The position numbers and the translations under genes were made by a program. Positions 25,979 to 37,124 of a stretch of DNA of 64,000 nt are shown in pieces; the stretch's first letter is position 1, and each line of letters begins with the position of its first letter. The DNA is from Anaerolineales bacterium (GTDB lineage: Bacteria > Chloroflexota > Anaerolineae > Anaerolineales > UBA11579): assembly GCA_019637755.1 (NCBI GenBank), contig JAHBVC010000002.1, forward strand, positions 529,027-593,026. The letters are read 5' to 3'. The notes below the pieces were generated by a model. The model saw only the letters and a program-made list of their open reading frames with translations. It made no database searches and had not been told where the DNA came from.

Positions 25979-27129
25979 GGCAAGCTGGTGGTTCCTTTCA
26001 ACCGGTTGTTTTCTTGCTCGGCAAAACGGTCGGTCATGCCAGCGATGTAATCACACACGGCGCGTTCGAGGCCGCGGCTGGGAATGGCGGCCTGGAAATC
26101 CGGCGGCAGCATCTCAGGCTTGGCTACGTAGGCGCGATAGATGGTGATGAGCGCATTGCGGGCATGTTCAGCCATACCGCGCACACGTGGGTGGTTATAC
26201 AAGTTCTTGAACAAAAAGCTCTTGAGCTCCTTGTTCATCGGCAGCATCGTGGTGCTGTAGCCAATGACGTTGTGATCCAACTGCTGAAGATCCAGCACGC
26301 TTTGGGCCCCCGCCGCCTCAATGCGCGCATTGGTGGCCTCAAGCACATCACTGATGAGGATGCCGACCAGGCGGCGCACAATCTGATGGCGCATGAGTTC
26401 ACTCATCTCGCCCTTGCCATCCCAGCCCACGCTTTCGATCACCAGCTTCCACAGCGCTAGATCGCTGAACATCTCGTGATGGATCATGCCGGAGCGCAGG
26501 CCGTCATCCAGGTCGTGCGTGGTGTAGGCCAGCTCATCGGCCACATTGGCGATCTGCGCTTCCAGGTTGCCGCGCAGCTCCGGGTTGAAGTCGGTCGCAT
26601 CGGAGACGTCATACTCGGTCTCGTGCTTAACGATGCCCTCGCGCACTTCCCAAGTGAGATTGAGACCGGGCCAGTTGGGGAAGCGGCGCTCCAACTTGGT
26701 GACGATGCGGAAGGACTGCTTGTTATGGTCGTAGCCGCCGTGATCCTTGAGCAACTCGTTGAGCGTAGCTTCGCCGGAGTGGCCGAAGGCGGCGTGGCCG
26801 AGGTCATGCGCCAGGCAGATGGCCTCGATGAGGTCTTCGTTGGCGCCCAGGGCGCGCGCGATGGTGCGGCCTACCTGGGCCACTTCCAGCGTGTGCGTCA
26901 GGCGCGTGCGGAAGTAGTCACCCTCAAAGTTGTTGAAGACTTGCGTCTTGTACTCCAGGCGGCGGAAGGCCGTAGTGTGGATGATGCGATCACGGTCGCG
27001 CTGAAAGGTAGTGCGGTACTCCGGCTCGTTGTCGGGGTACTCGCGGCCCTTGGTGTCGCGGCTGCGCATGCCATAGGGAGCCAGCGTTTGGTCTTCGAAC
27101 TGTTCAAGCAGTTGGCGAGTAATAATCAT
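25975..27129 (-). CDS. dgt: dGTP triphosphohydrolase-like HD protein
   Basis: 384 residues. The HD domain is intact: RTRLTHTLEVAQVGRTIARA (first His), CLAHDLGHAAFGHSGEATL (HD pair), TTHDLDDGL (late Asp). These features, with the N-terminal RTTFQRDRDRIIHTTAFRRL, mark the dGTPase family, which trims dNTP pools. TAGACT sits 9 nt upstream of the ATG, a weaker leaderless candidate. Overlaps greA. Confidence 0.92.
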   Translation of the reverse strand: MIITRQLLEQFEDQTLAPYGMRSRDTKGREYPDNEPEYRTTFQRDRDRIIHTTAFRRLEYKTQVFNNFEGDYFRTRLTHTLEVAQVGRTIARALGANEDLIEAICLAHDLGHAAFGHSGEATLNELLKDHGGYDHNKQSFRIVTKLERRFPNWPGLNLTWEVREGIVKHETEYDVSDATDFNPELRGNLEAQIANVADELAYTTHDLDDGLRSGMIHHEMFSDLALWKLVIESVGWDGKGEMSELMRHQIVRRLVGILISDVLEATNARIEAAGAQSVLDLQQLDHNVIGYSTTMLPMNKELKSFLFKNLYNHPRVRGMAEHARNALITIYRAYVAKPEMLPPDFQAAIPSRGLERAVCDYIAGMTDRFAEQENNRLKGTTSLP

Positions 27130-27187
27130 CTTATGAAAAGTCTAGTTGATGGCTATGGGACTGTCAATCGGGGTTAATCAGGAAAGA

Positions 27188-27287
27188 GTGAGCAGGGAGC
27201 AGTCAATCAGGGAGCAGTCAATCGGTGAAGCAGTCCGTGATGGTCAGTTCGCTAAGCACTGATTGCCGATCACTACTCACTGCTCAC
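27188..27287. repeat. Inverted repeat (family C) between dgt and ipk
   Basis: Outer arms GTGAGCAG (27188-27195) and CTGCTCAC (27280-27287), with a tandem GGGAGCAGTCAATC pair inside the left half and imperfect pairing (CAATCGGTGA with CGATCACT) further in. Nearly fills the 161-base gap 27130-27290. Confidence 0.7.
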
Positions 27288-27290
27288 TTG

Positions 27291-28094
27291 TTATTCATCA
27301 CTGGCTATTAGCGTTCCCAACTGCTCTCCTAGTAGGGCGGCCTGAATATTGCCGTCTTCAATACCAGAGAAGATGCTGATTTGGCACGCCGGCATCGCCT
27401 GCACGATGCCCAGCATGCTCTCCACTTTGCTGGCCATGCCGCCGGTTACATCGGTGGCGGCGGAGGCGCCGGGCAGCGCGTTCATGTTGGCGTAGCTGGC
27501 AGGCGTAATGCGCGGCACCACTGTGCCATCGGGATAACGGTCGTATACGCCAGCATCGTTGCCGGCCAGCAGAATTCGGGCAGGCTGCAGCTCGGCGGCC
27601 AGGTGCACGAACAAATCTTCGGTGGAGAGGATCGTGCCGCCTAGCTGGGTGTCGAAGATCACATCGCCATACACCACGGGGATGATGCCCGCCGCCAGCG
27701 CGGCGCGGATGGGCTGCAGGTTCCAGCTCTGCACGCCGCCGCCCGCCGCCAGCACGCTGCTGACGGGCGCAAAAGAGATGGCAGGCTGGTCAGCTACGGC
27801 TTGCAACGCGCCCATGATGGCTTGGTTGAGCGCGCTGGCATAGCGCCACACTTCTACAAAGCCCAGCCATTGCTCGGGCGAATTAACGCCCTGGCGCGTG
27901 CCATGCTTTTTGGCGGGCACGTGCCCAAAGGAGCCCGAGCCATGCCCCAGCACGATGCGCAGCCCGGAGTTGGCTTGGCGCGCCGCGGCAATCTCTTGCA
28001 CGATGCGGCGCACCACATCCGGACGCAACGTGGCCTCGGTGTGCTTGTCTGTGATCAGCGAGCCGCCCAGCTTCAGGAAGACCAGCTCGCTCAT
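27291..28094 (-). CDS. ipk: Isopentenyl phosphate kinase
   Basis: Amino-acid-kinase-fold enzyme that phosphorylates isopentenyl phosphate to IPP. 267 residues. FLKLGGSLITDK is the N-terminal phosphate-binding loop, and GHGSGSFGHVPAKKHG carries the catalytic His and the GSFGH signature of IPK; AGNDAGVYDRYPDG and TDVTGGMASKVESM follow. Overlaps mvk by 4 nt. With mvk it indicates a modified mevalonate route of the kind shown in Roseiflexus; the decarboxylase is not in the window. Confidence 0.9.
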   Translation of the reverse strand: MSELVFLKLGGSLITDKHTEATLRPDVVRRIVQEIAAARQANSGLRIVLGHGSGSFGHVPAKKHGTRQGVNSPEQWLGFVEVWRYASALNQAIMGALQAVADQPAISFAPVSSVLAAGGGVQSWNLQPIRAALAAGIIPVVYGDVIFDTQLGGTILSTEDLFVHLAAELQPARILLAGNDAGVYDRYPDGTVVPRITPASYANMNALPGASAATDVTGGMASKVESMLGIVQAMPACQISIFSGIEDGNIQAALLGEQLGTLIASDE

Positions 28095-29035
28095 GCCACC
28101 ACCGTGTGCAGCGTGGCGCTGGCCCCCGCGGTCTGCAGGGCTTCCTGCAGTGGCGCCGGGTCGCCGGCGGCCAGCGCGATCAAGTTGCCGCCGCGCCCGC
28201 CGCCGGAGAGTTTGGCGCCCAGGGCGCCTGCGGCGCGTGCCGCGGCCACCAGAGCGTCCAACTCTGGCGAGGACACGTTGAGCTGTTGTAGTAAGCCGTG
28301 GTTTTGGTTCATCAGCTCGCCCAGCGTGGCCAGCTCGCCCTGTTGCAGTGCGGCACGGGCGGCATTGGTGATGGCGCCAATCTCGGCGAACAAGGCTTCG
28401 TAGCGCTCCGGCTCAGCCTGCCATGCGCTGCGCACATCGCCCACAGTTATTTTGGTGGGGCTGGGGATGCCCGTGTCGGCGATGACGAGATTCAGCGGCG
28501 CGCCCAGCGTAAAGGTCTGCAGTGGCTGCCCTTTGATGAAGTACACCGGCTGGTTGTACGTAATCACGGTATTGTCGATGCCCGAAGGTGTGCCGTGATG
28601 GATTTTTTCCACTTCGAACGCCACGGCACTGACCTGCTCATCGGCCAGCGGGTGGCCGAGGAAGCCGGAGAGGGCGCGGGCAATCGCCACGCTCACCGCC
28701 GCGCCGGAGCCGAGCCCGGCCGCCACCGGGATGGTGGAGCTGACCTTGATGGTCACTGCTAACGGGCGCTGCACGCCCATCGCCTGCAGGGTGAAGTGCA
28801 CCGCGGCGGCCAGTGGGTGTTGCGGATCTAGCTCGTCCAGGTCAGCTTCCAGGCCTACTTCAGGCGCCTGGATACGAATGCGGCCGCTGGGCGCATTGAA
28901 TAGCGGGCGCACCAGGGCACGCGCCGCCACCTGCTGCACGGGCACGGCGATGGCCGGCTGGCCGTACACCGCGGCGTGCTCGCCAAACAGAATCACTTTG
29001 CCGGGGGCCGCCCCGGTGCCGGCGGGCATGCTCAT
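28091..29035 (-). CDS. mvk: Mevalonate kinase (GHMP kinase)
   Basis: 314 residues from ATG 29035, which overlaps the ubiA stop (ATGA). GHMP motifs: APGKVILFGEHAAVYGQPA (motif 1, the GEHAVVYG form of mevalonate kinase), IPVAAGLGSGAAVSVAIARA (ATP loop) and AKLSGGGRGGNLIAL (motif 3). Phosphomevalonate kinase or a decarboxylase would be alternatives, but motif 1 favours mevalonate kinase. Confidence 0.9.
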   Translation of the reverse strand: MSMPAGTGAAPGKVILFGEHAAVYGQPAIAVPVQQVAARALVRPLFNAPSGRIRIQAPEVGLEADLDELDPQHPLAAAVHFTLQAMGVQRPLAVTIKVSSTIPVAAGLGSGAAVSVAIARALSGFLGHPLADEQVSAVAFEVEKIHHGTPSGIDNTVITYNQPVYFIKGQPLQTFTLGAPLNLVIADTGIPSPTKITVGDVRSAWQAEPERYEALFAEIGAITNAARAALQQGELATLGELMNQNHGLLQQLNVSSPELDALVAAARAAGALGAKLSGGGRGGNLIALAAGDPAPLQEALQTAGASATLHTVVA

Positions 29036-29907
29036 GCGAGGTAGAAAATTAGCAAGACGGTCAGCGCCCACAGCACCAAGTCAATTTGCAGAGGGCGGTC
29101 AGAGAACAGAATATCCTCCGGCGCTTCACCGGAATGTTTGACCTGCACCAGATACAGATAACGAAAGAAGCCGTAGAGCACAAAGGGAATGGTCAGCATC
29201 ATGCTGTGATTATCGGGCAGGTTAGGGGCGGAGAAGGTGTACAGGCTGTAGGTCAGAATGGCCAGGCTGAGCACGATGAGCAGTAGTTGGTCGAGAAATT
29301 CCTCGGTGTAGCCCGCCAACACTTTACGCGTGTGCGCGCCGCCTTTGGCCTTGATTTCGGCGCGGCGTTTGCCGATGCCGAGGAACAGGGCAAAGAAGGT
29401 GGTGAATACATACAGCCAGGGCGAGAAACGCACCACATCGATCAGCGTGACGCCCGCGCCGACACGGATGACATAAAACAGCGCCAGCACGATGACGTCA
29501 ATGATGGCGATGTGCTTGAGCCAGGCCGAGTACACGAAATTGAGCGCAAGATAGATCACGCACAGGATGCCAAACGCTGGCGAGAGCCAGAAGGCGCCCA
29601 CCAGGGCCACCAGTATGCAGGCCGCTGCCGCGCTCACCGCCAGCCACATGGGCAGCGCCCCGGAGGCCAGCGGGCGGTGCTTCTTCTGAGGGTGGCGGCG
29701 ATCGGCCTCCACATCCACAATGTCGTTGATGAGGTAGACGCTGCTGCTCAACAAGCAGAAGAACGCAAAGCCCAACACCGTCTGCTGCAGTGGGCCGAGC
29801 CGGGTGAGTTGGCGGTCAAACACCAGCCCGGCAAACAGCAACACATTCTTGGCCCATTGTTTTGGGCGCATGTTTTTGAGCAGAGCAAGCAGCATGGGGC
29901 GAATCAT
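29032..29907 (-). CDS. UbiA-family prenyltransferase, decaprenyl-phosphate phosphoribosyltransferase-like
   Basis: 291 residues with eight to nine hydrophobic helices. First Asp-rich motif is in LINDIVDVEADRRHPQKKHR, and LKNMRPKQWAKNVLLFAGL opens the protein; both resemble decaprenyl-phosphate phosphoribosyltransferase (first step of decaprenyl-phosphoryl-arabinose formation) more than quinone-type UbiA. TACTTT lies 7 nt before the ATG. Its location ahead of mvk-ipk ties prenyl precursor supply to use of a prenyl phosphate. Confidence 0.83.
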   Translation of the reverse strand: MIRPMLLALLKNMRPKQWAKNVLLFAGLVFDRQLTRLGPLQQTVLGFAFFCLLSSSVYLINDIVDVEADRRHPQKKHRPLASGALPMWLAVSAAAACILVALVGAFWLSPAFGILCVIYLALNFVYSAWLKHIAIIDVIVLALFYVIRVGAGVTLIDVVRFSPWLYVFTTFFALFLGIGKRRAEIKAKGGAHTRKVLAGYTEEFLDQLLLIVLSLAILTYSLYTFSAPNLPDNHSMMLTIPFVLYGFFRYLYLVQVKHSGEAPEDILFSDRPLQIDLVLWALTVLLIFYLA

Positions 29908-29921
29908 AGCATTTAAAGTAT

Positions 29922-29977
29922 GAGTGATTAGTGATCGGTGAACAGTAATCTGTAAGGTGATTGATAACTAATCACTC
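29922..29977. repeat. Inverted repeat (family C) between ubiA and tlyA
   Basis: Arms GAGTGATTAGT (29922-29932) and ACTAATCACTC (29967-29977). Related hexamers (CTCACTGATCGCT) continue to 29999. Lies between divergent genes, so it cannot be a terminator for either. Confidence 0.75.
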
Positions 29978-30010
29978 ACCCCCGCTCACTGATCGCTCGT
30001 TTTTCTGCTA

Positions 30011-30016
30011 TAGAAT
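30011..30016 (+). promoter_or_regulatory. Candidate -10 box, leaderless start of tlyA
   Basis: TAGAAT, 6 nt, ATG at 30023. Same box and spacing as ltaE. Confidence 0.45.
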
Positions 30017-30022
30017 CTCACT

Positions 30023-30817
30023 ATGCCTAAACAACGCGCCGACTTGCTTCTGGTGCAGCGCGGCCTGGCCGAAACCCGCAGCCAGGCGCAGCGCCTGCTG
30101 ATGGCCGGCCAGGTGCGCGTCAACGGCCAGCTGGTCGATAAGGCCGGAGCGCTGCTGCCGGAAGACGCCGCCATGGAGCTGGCGGCGCGGCCGCCTTTCG
30201 TTTCGCGCGGCGGCGAGAAGCTGCAGGCCGCTCTGGATGGCTTCGCTATCTCGGTGGAAGGCTGGGTGGCGGCCGATGTGGGCTCTTCAACCGGCGGCTT
30301 CACCGATTGCCTGCTGCAACGCGGCGCAGCCAAGGTGTACGCCATTGACGTGGGCAAAGGCCAGTTGCACTGGCAGTTGCGTCAGGATGGGCGTGTAGTG
30401 GTGATGGAAGAAACCAATGCCCGCAATGTAGCCGCCCTGCCAGAGCTAGTGGATGGCGTGGTAGTGGACGCTTCGTTCATCTCGCTCAAGACGCTGCTAC
30501 CCGTATTTCAAAGTTGGCTGAAGCCAGGCGGCCAGGTAGTGGCGCTGATCAAACCGCAATTCGAGGCGGGCAAAAAAGAGGTCGCACGCGGCAAAGGCGT
30601 CATCCGTGATGCTAGCGTGCACCGCCGCGTGCTCGAAGATACGCTGGCCTTCGTCAGCCAGCGCGGCCTGGCGCTGCGCGGGCTGCTGCGCTCGCCCGTG
30701 CTCGGCCCCAAGGGAAATGTGGAGTTCCTGCTCTGGGCACAGCAGGGCGCGGCAGCCGTGACGCCGGACCTGGACGCGGTGCTGGCGGCGCCAGAGCCGG
30801 AGGGCGAAGATGGCTAA
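30023..30817 (+). CDS. tlyA: TlyA-family rRNA 2'-O-methyltransferase
   Basis: 264 residues. S4-like domain (about 5-60: RADLLLVQRGLAETRSQAQR), then FtsJ/RrmJ-like methyltransferase with SAM motif VAADVGSSTGGFTDCLL, catalytic lysine in VALIKPQFEAGK and VVVDASFISLKTLLPVF. In characterised members it methylates cytidines of 16S/23S rRNA; many are labelled hemolysin A. Ends 8 nt inside the next gene. Confidence 0.93.
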   Translation: MPKQRADLLLVQRGLAETRSQAQRLLMAGQVRVNGQLVDKAGALLPEDAAMELAARPPFVSRGGEKLQAALDGFAISVEGWVAADVGSSTGGFTDCLLQRGAAKVYAIDVGKGQLHWQLRQDGRVVVMEETNARNVAALPELVDGVVVDASFISLKTLLPVFQSWLKPGGQVVALIKPQFEAGKKEVARGKGVIRDASVHRRVLEDTLAFVSQRGLALRGLLRSPVLGPKGNVEFLLWAQQGAAAVTPDLDAVLAAPEPEGEDG

Positions 30818-31178
30818 GCTACAGAGCCATGCGGGTGTACTGGCCTATTTTTTGAAGAAGCCCGGCGCCGGCGACAGCTATCCCTTTGGCCCGGGCGCCC
30901 GCGTGCTCAAAGTGGGCGGCAAGATGTTCGCCCTTATCGGCGAGGGCGAAGCGCAGCTCACCCTGAATCTCAAATGTGACCCTGAAGATGCGCTGGCGCA
31001 GCGCGCTGCCTACCCGCAGTGGGTGCGGCCGGGCTATCACATGAACAAAAAGCACTGGAATACGGTGGTGGTCGGCGAAGGTTTGCCTGATGCTGTGCTG
31101 CGCGAAATGATCGACCAGTCGTACCTGCTGGTGGTCGCCAGCCTGCCCAAAGCCGTGCGTGCCACACTGGAAAGCTAA
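30810..31178 (+). CDS. MmcQ/YjbR-family small protein
   Basis: 122 residues. CyaY-like fold signature: KPGAGDSYPFGPGARVLKVG near the start, then KMFALIG, LNLKCDPEDALAQR, GYHMNKKHWNTV and a C-terminal SYLLVVASLPKA. Function unknown in general (DNA-binding has been proposed). The ATG overlaps tlyA by 8 nt and has GGAGGG upstream. Confidence 0.9.
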   Translation: MAKLQSHAGVLAYFLKKPGAGDSYPFGPGARVLKVGGKMFALIGEGEAQLTLNLKCDPEDALAQRAAYPQWVRPGYHMNKKHWNTVVVGEGLPDAVLREMIDQSYLLVVASLPKAVRATLES

Positions 31179-31200
31179 CACAGCTGCTAAGGCGCAAAAG

Positions 31201-31228
31201 AAAAGACCAGCCAAACGGCTGGTCTTTT
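31201..31228. terminator. Bidirectional terminator after the YjbR-like gene
   Basis: 12-bp perfect stem AAAAGACCAGCC/GGCTGGTCTTTT with a 4-nt loop, between convergent genes. Confidence 0.9.
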
Positions 31229-31244
31229 GTTGCTTGCATTCAGG

Positions 31245-32342
31245 TTAGCTCTTGGCCCACACGGCCAACTCCAGCGTCACGCGCTCAAAGAAGCTGTCTT
31301 CGGGCAAGGCACCCTCACCGTATTGCATATCCACCACGCGCGCCACCATCTGTAGAGTGGCGGTCTCGAGCACCATCTCGACGCCGGGGCTGCACAACGC
31401 CGGCTCGCCCTTGGCGGAGAGACGGCCACGGGCCGCATCATCGCGGAAGACGTGGCTGCTCATCAGCACTTTCGTCACGGTCTGGATATCGTTCTTGTCA
31501 AACAGCCAGATCTCGAAGGCCGTGACACGCTTGGGCGTGCCTACCCCGATGGTATCGGCAATGCCCACGCCGCACTCGCCCATGAATTCGCCGGCAGGCG
31601 AATCAATGCTGAACGAGTCATCGAACAGGTCATCGCCCATCAAATAGGTGGTCATCCACTGCGAGAGCGGCAAGGCATCATTGCTGATGGCGCCGGGAGC
31701 CGCGCTGGGTTGCACCTTGCCACGCGGCCCTAGCGGCGACGCGGCGAGCGCGCCACTTTGGCGCTTCTTCAGTAAGGTAACCGCTAGCAAAACCGCGCCC
31801 AAAGCGAGCGTAATGCCACACATTGTGGTGAACCAGTTGCCCGCTGTTAGTTGCGGCTTATCGGCGCCGGCAGCCGGGGTTGACTGGCTAGCTGGCCCGG
31901 TCTCGGCATTGGGCGTTTGTGCGCCCTGGGCGGGATTGGTGCCCAGCAGCAATTGGAAATGAGCGATGGTATTGACGTCCTGGCTGCCGGGTGCAGCGGC
32001 CACGGCGGCCATGATGCCATCCACGGCGGCGCCCAGCGCCTCAAGGCGCTGGCGCGCTACGGTCTCATCCGGGGTGAGGGTGTAGGAGTCGATGGCAGCA
32101 CGCAGGTAGCTTTGCTGGTAATCGGCGCGCATCTGTGCCGGATTGCCATCGATGAATTCCACCGGGTACAGCCACCAGCCGATGACCAGCCAGCCGAACA
32201 GCAACCCGGCAATAGCGCTAGCAATTGCTAGGGTACGTGGCTGGCGCAGGCTGGCGAGCAGCGCAGTGGGATCGAACGCAAAGCCGCGGCGGCGGGCGGC
32301 GGGCGGTGCGACGGGGTCAGGAGTTTGTGGGTCGTAGTCCAT
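31245..32342 (-). CDS. Two-helix membrane protein of unknown function
   Basis: 365 residues, no family recognised. A Pro/Arg-rich N-terminus precedes helix 1 (about 38-62, IASAIAGLLFGWLVIGWWLY), an extracytoplasmic region of ~110 residues, helix 2 (about 170-190, MCGITLALGAVLLAVTLL) and a cytoplasmic C-terminal domain of about 170 residues that is beta-rich (FEIWLFDKNDIQTVTKVLMS). TAAAAT lies 9 nt before the ATG. It appears to be transcribed alone, between a terminator and a family A repeat. Confidence 0.75.
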   Translation of the reverse strand: MDYDPQTPDPVAPPAARRRGFAFDPTALLASLRQPRTLAIASAIAGLLFGWLVIGWWLYPVEFIDGNPAQMRADYQQSYLRAAIDSYTLTPDETVARQRLEALGAAVDGIMAAVAAAPGSQDVNTIAHFQLLLGTNPAQGAQTPNAETGPASQSTPAAGADKPQLTAGNWFTTMCGITLALGAVLLAVTLLKKRQSGALAASPLGPRGKVQPSAAPGAISNDALPLSQWMTTYLMGDDLFDDSFSIDSPAGEFMGECGVGIADTIGVGTPKRVTAFEIWLFDKNDIQTVTKVLMSSHVFRDDAARGRLSAKGEPALCSPGVEMVLETATLQMVARVVDMQYGEGALPEDSFFERVTLELAVWAKS

Positions 32343-32392
32343 TTGGATTGGATTTTAGAGGAGCAGCAGGGAATGTGCAACTAACTCCAGCC

Positions 32393-32485
32393 TGTCATTG
32401 CGAGCGCAGCGAAGCAATCTGGCTTGGAGATTGCTTCGGGGCTGAAAGTTGCATGAATGCAACTTTCAGCGTCCTCGCAATGACA
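32393..32485. repeat. Family A-like inverted-repeat element, copy 4
   Basis: Ends TGTCATTGCGAGCG and CGCAATGACA; the centre has a perfect hairpin GAAAGTTGCAT/ATGCAACTTTC. Variant of the other family A copies (ATTGCGAG instead of ATTCCGAG). Begins 51 nt from the membrane-protein start and ends 3 nt before the topA stop codon. Confidence 0.8.
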
Positions 32486-32487
32486 AA

Positions 32488-34821
<2,334 letters not shown>

Positions 34822-34855
34822 ACAAACACCTCTAAAGTTTTAATCATCATCATGG

Positions 34856-35965
34856 TTACAGATACTTCTGTAACCCTTTTTCTTTCAGGGCTTCAATGAC
34901 CTGGCGCACATCCTGGGCGCGCTCACGGGAGCAAATTAATAGCACATCTCCGGTGTCTACGACCACCAAATCCTTGACGCCAACGGTAACGATGAGACGC
35001 TCTGGCGTGTTGCTGGCGCCGTGCACCAAGGAATCATGGCTATCGAGGTCATGGTGGTGTGGATGCAGCGCCAGATTGCCGTTGGCGTCGGCGGGCAGCA
35101 CCTCAAACAGCGAGGTCCACGAGCCGACATCGTTCCAGGCCAATTCCTTGGCGGGGATGACGGCGACGTTGGCGGCATGCTCCATGACGCCATAGTCAAT
35201 CGTCTGGGCGGCGATGCGCGGCCATTCGTGGGCGATCACGCTGTCGTAGTCTGGCGTGCCCATGGCGGCGGCCACAGTTTGCAGCGTGGCGTGCAGGTCT
35301 GGCATTTGCTGGGCAAATTCCTGCAGGATACGCTCAATGGTCCAGATAAACATGCCGGAATTCCAGGCATAGTCACCGGAAGCGAGCATGGCTTCAGCTT
35401 CTGGCAGGCTGGGCTTCTCTTTGAAGCGCTTGACCTTGTGGGCAACAAAGCCGCCGAATTCGCCCAGACTCTCACCCATGTGGATGTAGCCATATTGCGT
35501 GGCGGGGAAGGCCGGGTCAATACCCAGGGTAACCAGCGGCCCGGTCTGCGCCAGGGCCACAGCGGCTTCGAGGTAGCGGTGGAAGCCAGTTTCGTTGCCA
35601 ATGTAGTGGTCAGCGGTGAGCACGATCATCACGGCCTGCGGGTCACGCTGGCCGAGGGCGGCAGCGGCCAAGCCAATGGCGGCGGCGGTGCCGCGTGGCT
35701 GCGGCTCTAGAATGTAATTCTCGGTGGGCAGCTCGGGGGCGTGAGTCTTGAGCTGGTCAGCCTGCTGCTGGCTGGTGACCACCAAAATGCGCTCGGGCGG
35801 CAGCAGGGCTTGCAAACGCTGCACGGCGATCTGGAACAGGCTGCGCTCCTCGATGAGGGTGAGCATCTGCTTGGGCTTGGACTGGCGCGAGAGCGGCCAG
35901 AGCCGCGTGCCGCCGCCGCCGGCCATGATCACGGCGTAGGCGTGTTGCATCACAGGCTTAGCCAT
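34856..35965 (-). CDS. manC: Mannose-1-phosphate guanylyltransferase
   Basis: Makes GDP-mannose from mannose-1-phosphate and GTP. 369 residues. AVIMAGGGGTRLWPLSRQSKPKQ is the nucleotide-binding start; FKEKPSLPEAEAMLASGDYAWNSGMFIW and AWNDVGSWTSLFEVLP are the sugar-phosphate contact regions. No C-terminal isomerase domain. ATG 35965 overlaps the dprA 3' end by 8 nt. GDP-mannose could feed the polyprenyl-linked glycosyltransferases in the window. Its insertion between dprA and topA is unusual. Confidence 0.93.
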   Translation of the reverse strand: MAKPVMQHAYAVIMAGGGGTRLWPLSRQSKPKQMLTLIEERSLFQIAVQRLQALLPPERILVVTSQQQADQLKTHAPELPTENYILEPQPRGTAAAIGLAAAALGQRDPQAVMIVLTADHYIGNETGFHRYLEAAVALAQTGPLVTLGIDPAFPATQYGYIHMGESLGEFGGFVAHKVKRFKEKPSLPEAEAMLASGDYAWNSGMFIWTIERILQEFAQQMPDLHATLQTVAAAMGTPDYDSVIAHEWPRIAAQTIDYGVMEHAANVAVIPAKELAWNDVGSWTSLFEVLPADANGNLALHPHHHDLDSHDSLVHGASNTPERLIVTVGVKDLVVVDTGDVLLICSRERAQDVRQVIEALKEKGLQKYL

Positions 35966-37079
35966 AAGTAGCCCCCAGTTCGCGGGCGGCCACATAGGCC
36001 ATGCCGCCCACATGGCGCACCAAACCTTTGAGCTCCATCAAGGTCAGCGTGGAGGAGACTTGGGCGATGGGCAGGGCCGCACGAGCGCCAATCTCATTGA
36101 GGTGCAGCGGCTCAGCCCCTAGCAGGCGGTAGAGCGCAGCCTCGGTGGCGTCTGTGGGCAATGCCTGGCGGGCATCTTTGTTGGCTTGCATCGTTTCCAG
36201 GTTCAACACCTTTAGTAAGTTCTCAAACTGCGTTAGTGGGTGTGCCCCACGTTCAATCAGCATATTGCATCCCTTGCTTTGCGGCGCATAGATCGGGCCG
36301 GGCACAGCAAAGACCTCGCGGCCTTGCTCAGCGGCAAAGCCAGCGGTGATCAACGCCCCGCTGCGCTCACCCGCCTCGATGACCACCACCGCCTGCGAGA
36401 GGCCGGAGATGATGCGGTTGCGCGGCGGGAAGTTGGCCGCATCCGGCGGAGTGCCCAGCGCATAGTCGCTGAGCACGGCACCGCGCTTGATCATCTCTTC
36501 GGCCAGGCCGCGGTTGGCAGCGGGATAGACACTATCCAACCCATGTGCCACTACGGCTAGCGTGCGGCCGCCGGCGCGCAGGGCGGCGGTGTGCGCCAGG
36601 GCGTCCACGCCGCGCGCCAGCCCACTTACCACGGTGATGCCGCGCTGCGCCAGAAAGGTAGCTAGCTCTTGCGCCACCTGGCGGCCGTAGGCGGTCACCT
36701 CGCGGCTGCCGACAATGGCCACGGCCCATTCATCCTCAGGCAGCAGATCGCCACGCAGGTAGAGTACCGGCGGGGCTTGCTCGAGCTCGCGCAGGCGGCG
36801 GGGATATTCGTCATCCTCCCACACCAGGGCACGCACGCCGTACTGCGCCAGGCGGGCGGGAACCTTGTCCAGCTCCAGGCTCTGGCGCGCCTGCACCAAG
36901 CCATTGACGGCGGCGGGCGGCAGGCCAGCCGCTTGCCATTGGGCCGGCGTGGCGGCCCATGCAGCCGCGGCGCTGCCAAAGGCCTCCAGCAGCAAACGGA
37001 AGCGCACGGCGCCTACATTTTTAACGCTGGTGAGTGCAATGCGGCTGAGCTTTTCGCTATCCATGGGTGGCGTAGGCAT
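35958..37079 (-). CDS. dprA: DNA-processing protein DprA
   Basis: Loads RecA on incoming single-stranded DNA in transformation. 373 residues from ATG 37079 (GAGG Shine-Dalgarno); an ATG at 37064 is a possible alternative. Domains: N-terminal SAM/HhH-like region (about 10-75: LTSVKNVGAVRFRLLLEAF), Rossmann-like domain with AIVGSREVTAYGRQVAQEL, VSGLARGVDALAHTAAL and GAERS..ALITAGFA-type loops, and a C-terminal winged helix from about 300. A longer reading to 37166 runs into repeat DNA. Confidence 0.92.
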   Translation of the reverse strand: MPTPPMDSEKLSRIALTSVKNVGAVRFRLLLEAFGSAAAAWAATPAQWQAAGLPPAAVNGLVQARQSLELDKVPARLAQYGVRALVWEDDEYPRRLRELEQAPPVLYLRGDLLPEDEWAVAIVGSREVTAYGRQVAQELATFLAQRGITVVSGLARGVDALAHTAALRAGGRTLAVVAHGLDSVYPAANRGLAEEMIKRGAVLSDYALGTPPDAANFPPRNRIISGLSQAVVVIEAGERSGALITAGFAAEQGREVFAVPGPIYAPQSKGCNMLIERGAHPLTQFENLLKVLNLETMQANKDARQALPTDATEAALYRLLGAEPLHLNEIGARAALPIAQVSSTLTLMELKGLVRHVGGMAYVAARELGATYG

Positions 37080-37124
37080 GCTGGCCCTCAAAACGGCAAC
37101 CAGAATACCACAGGCATACCAAGG

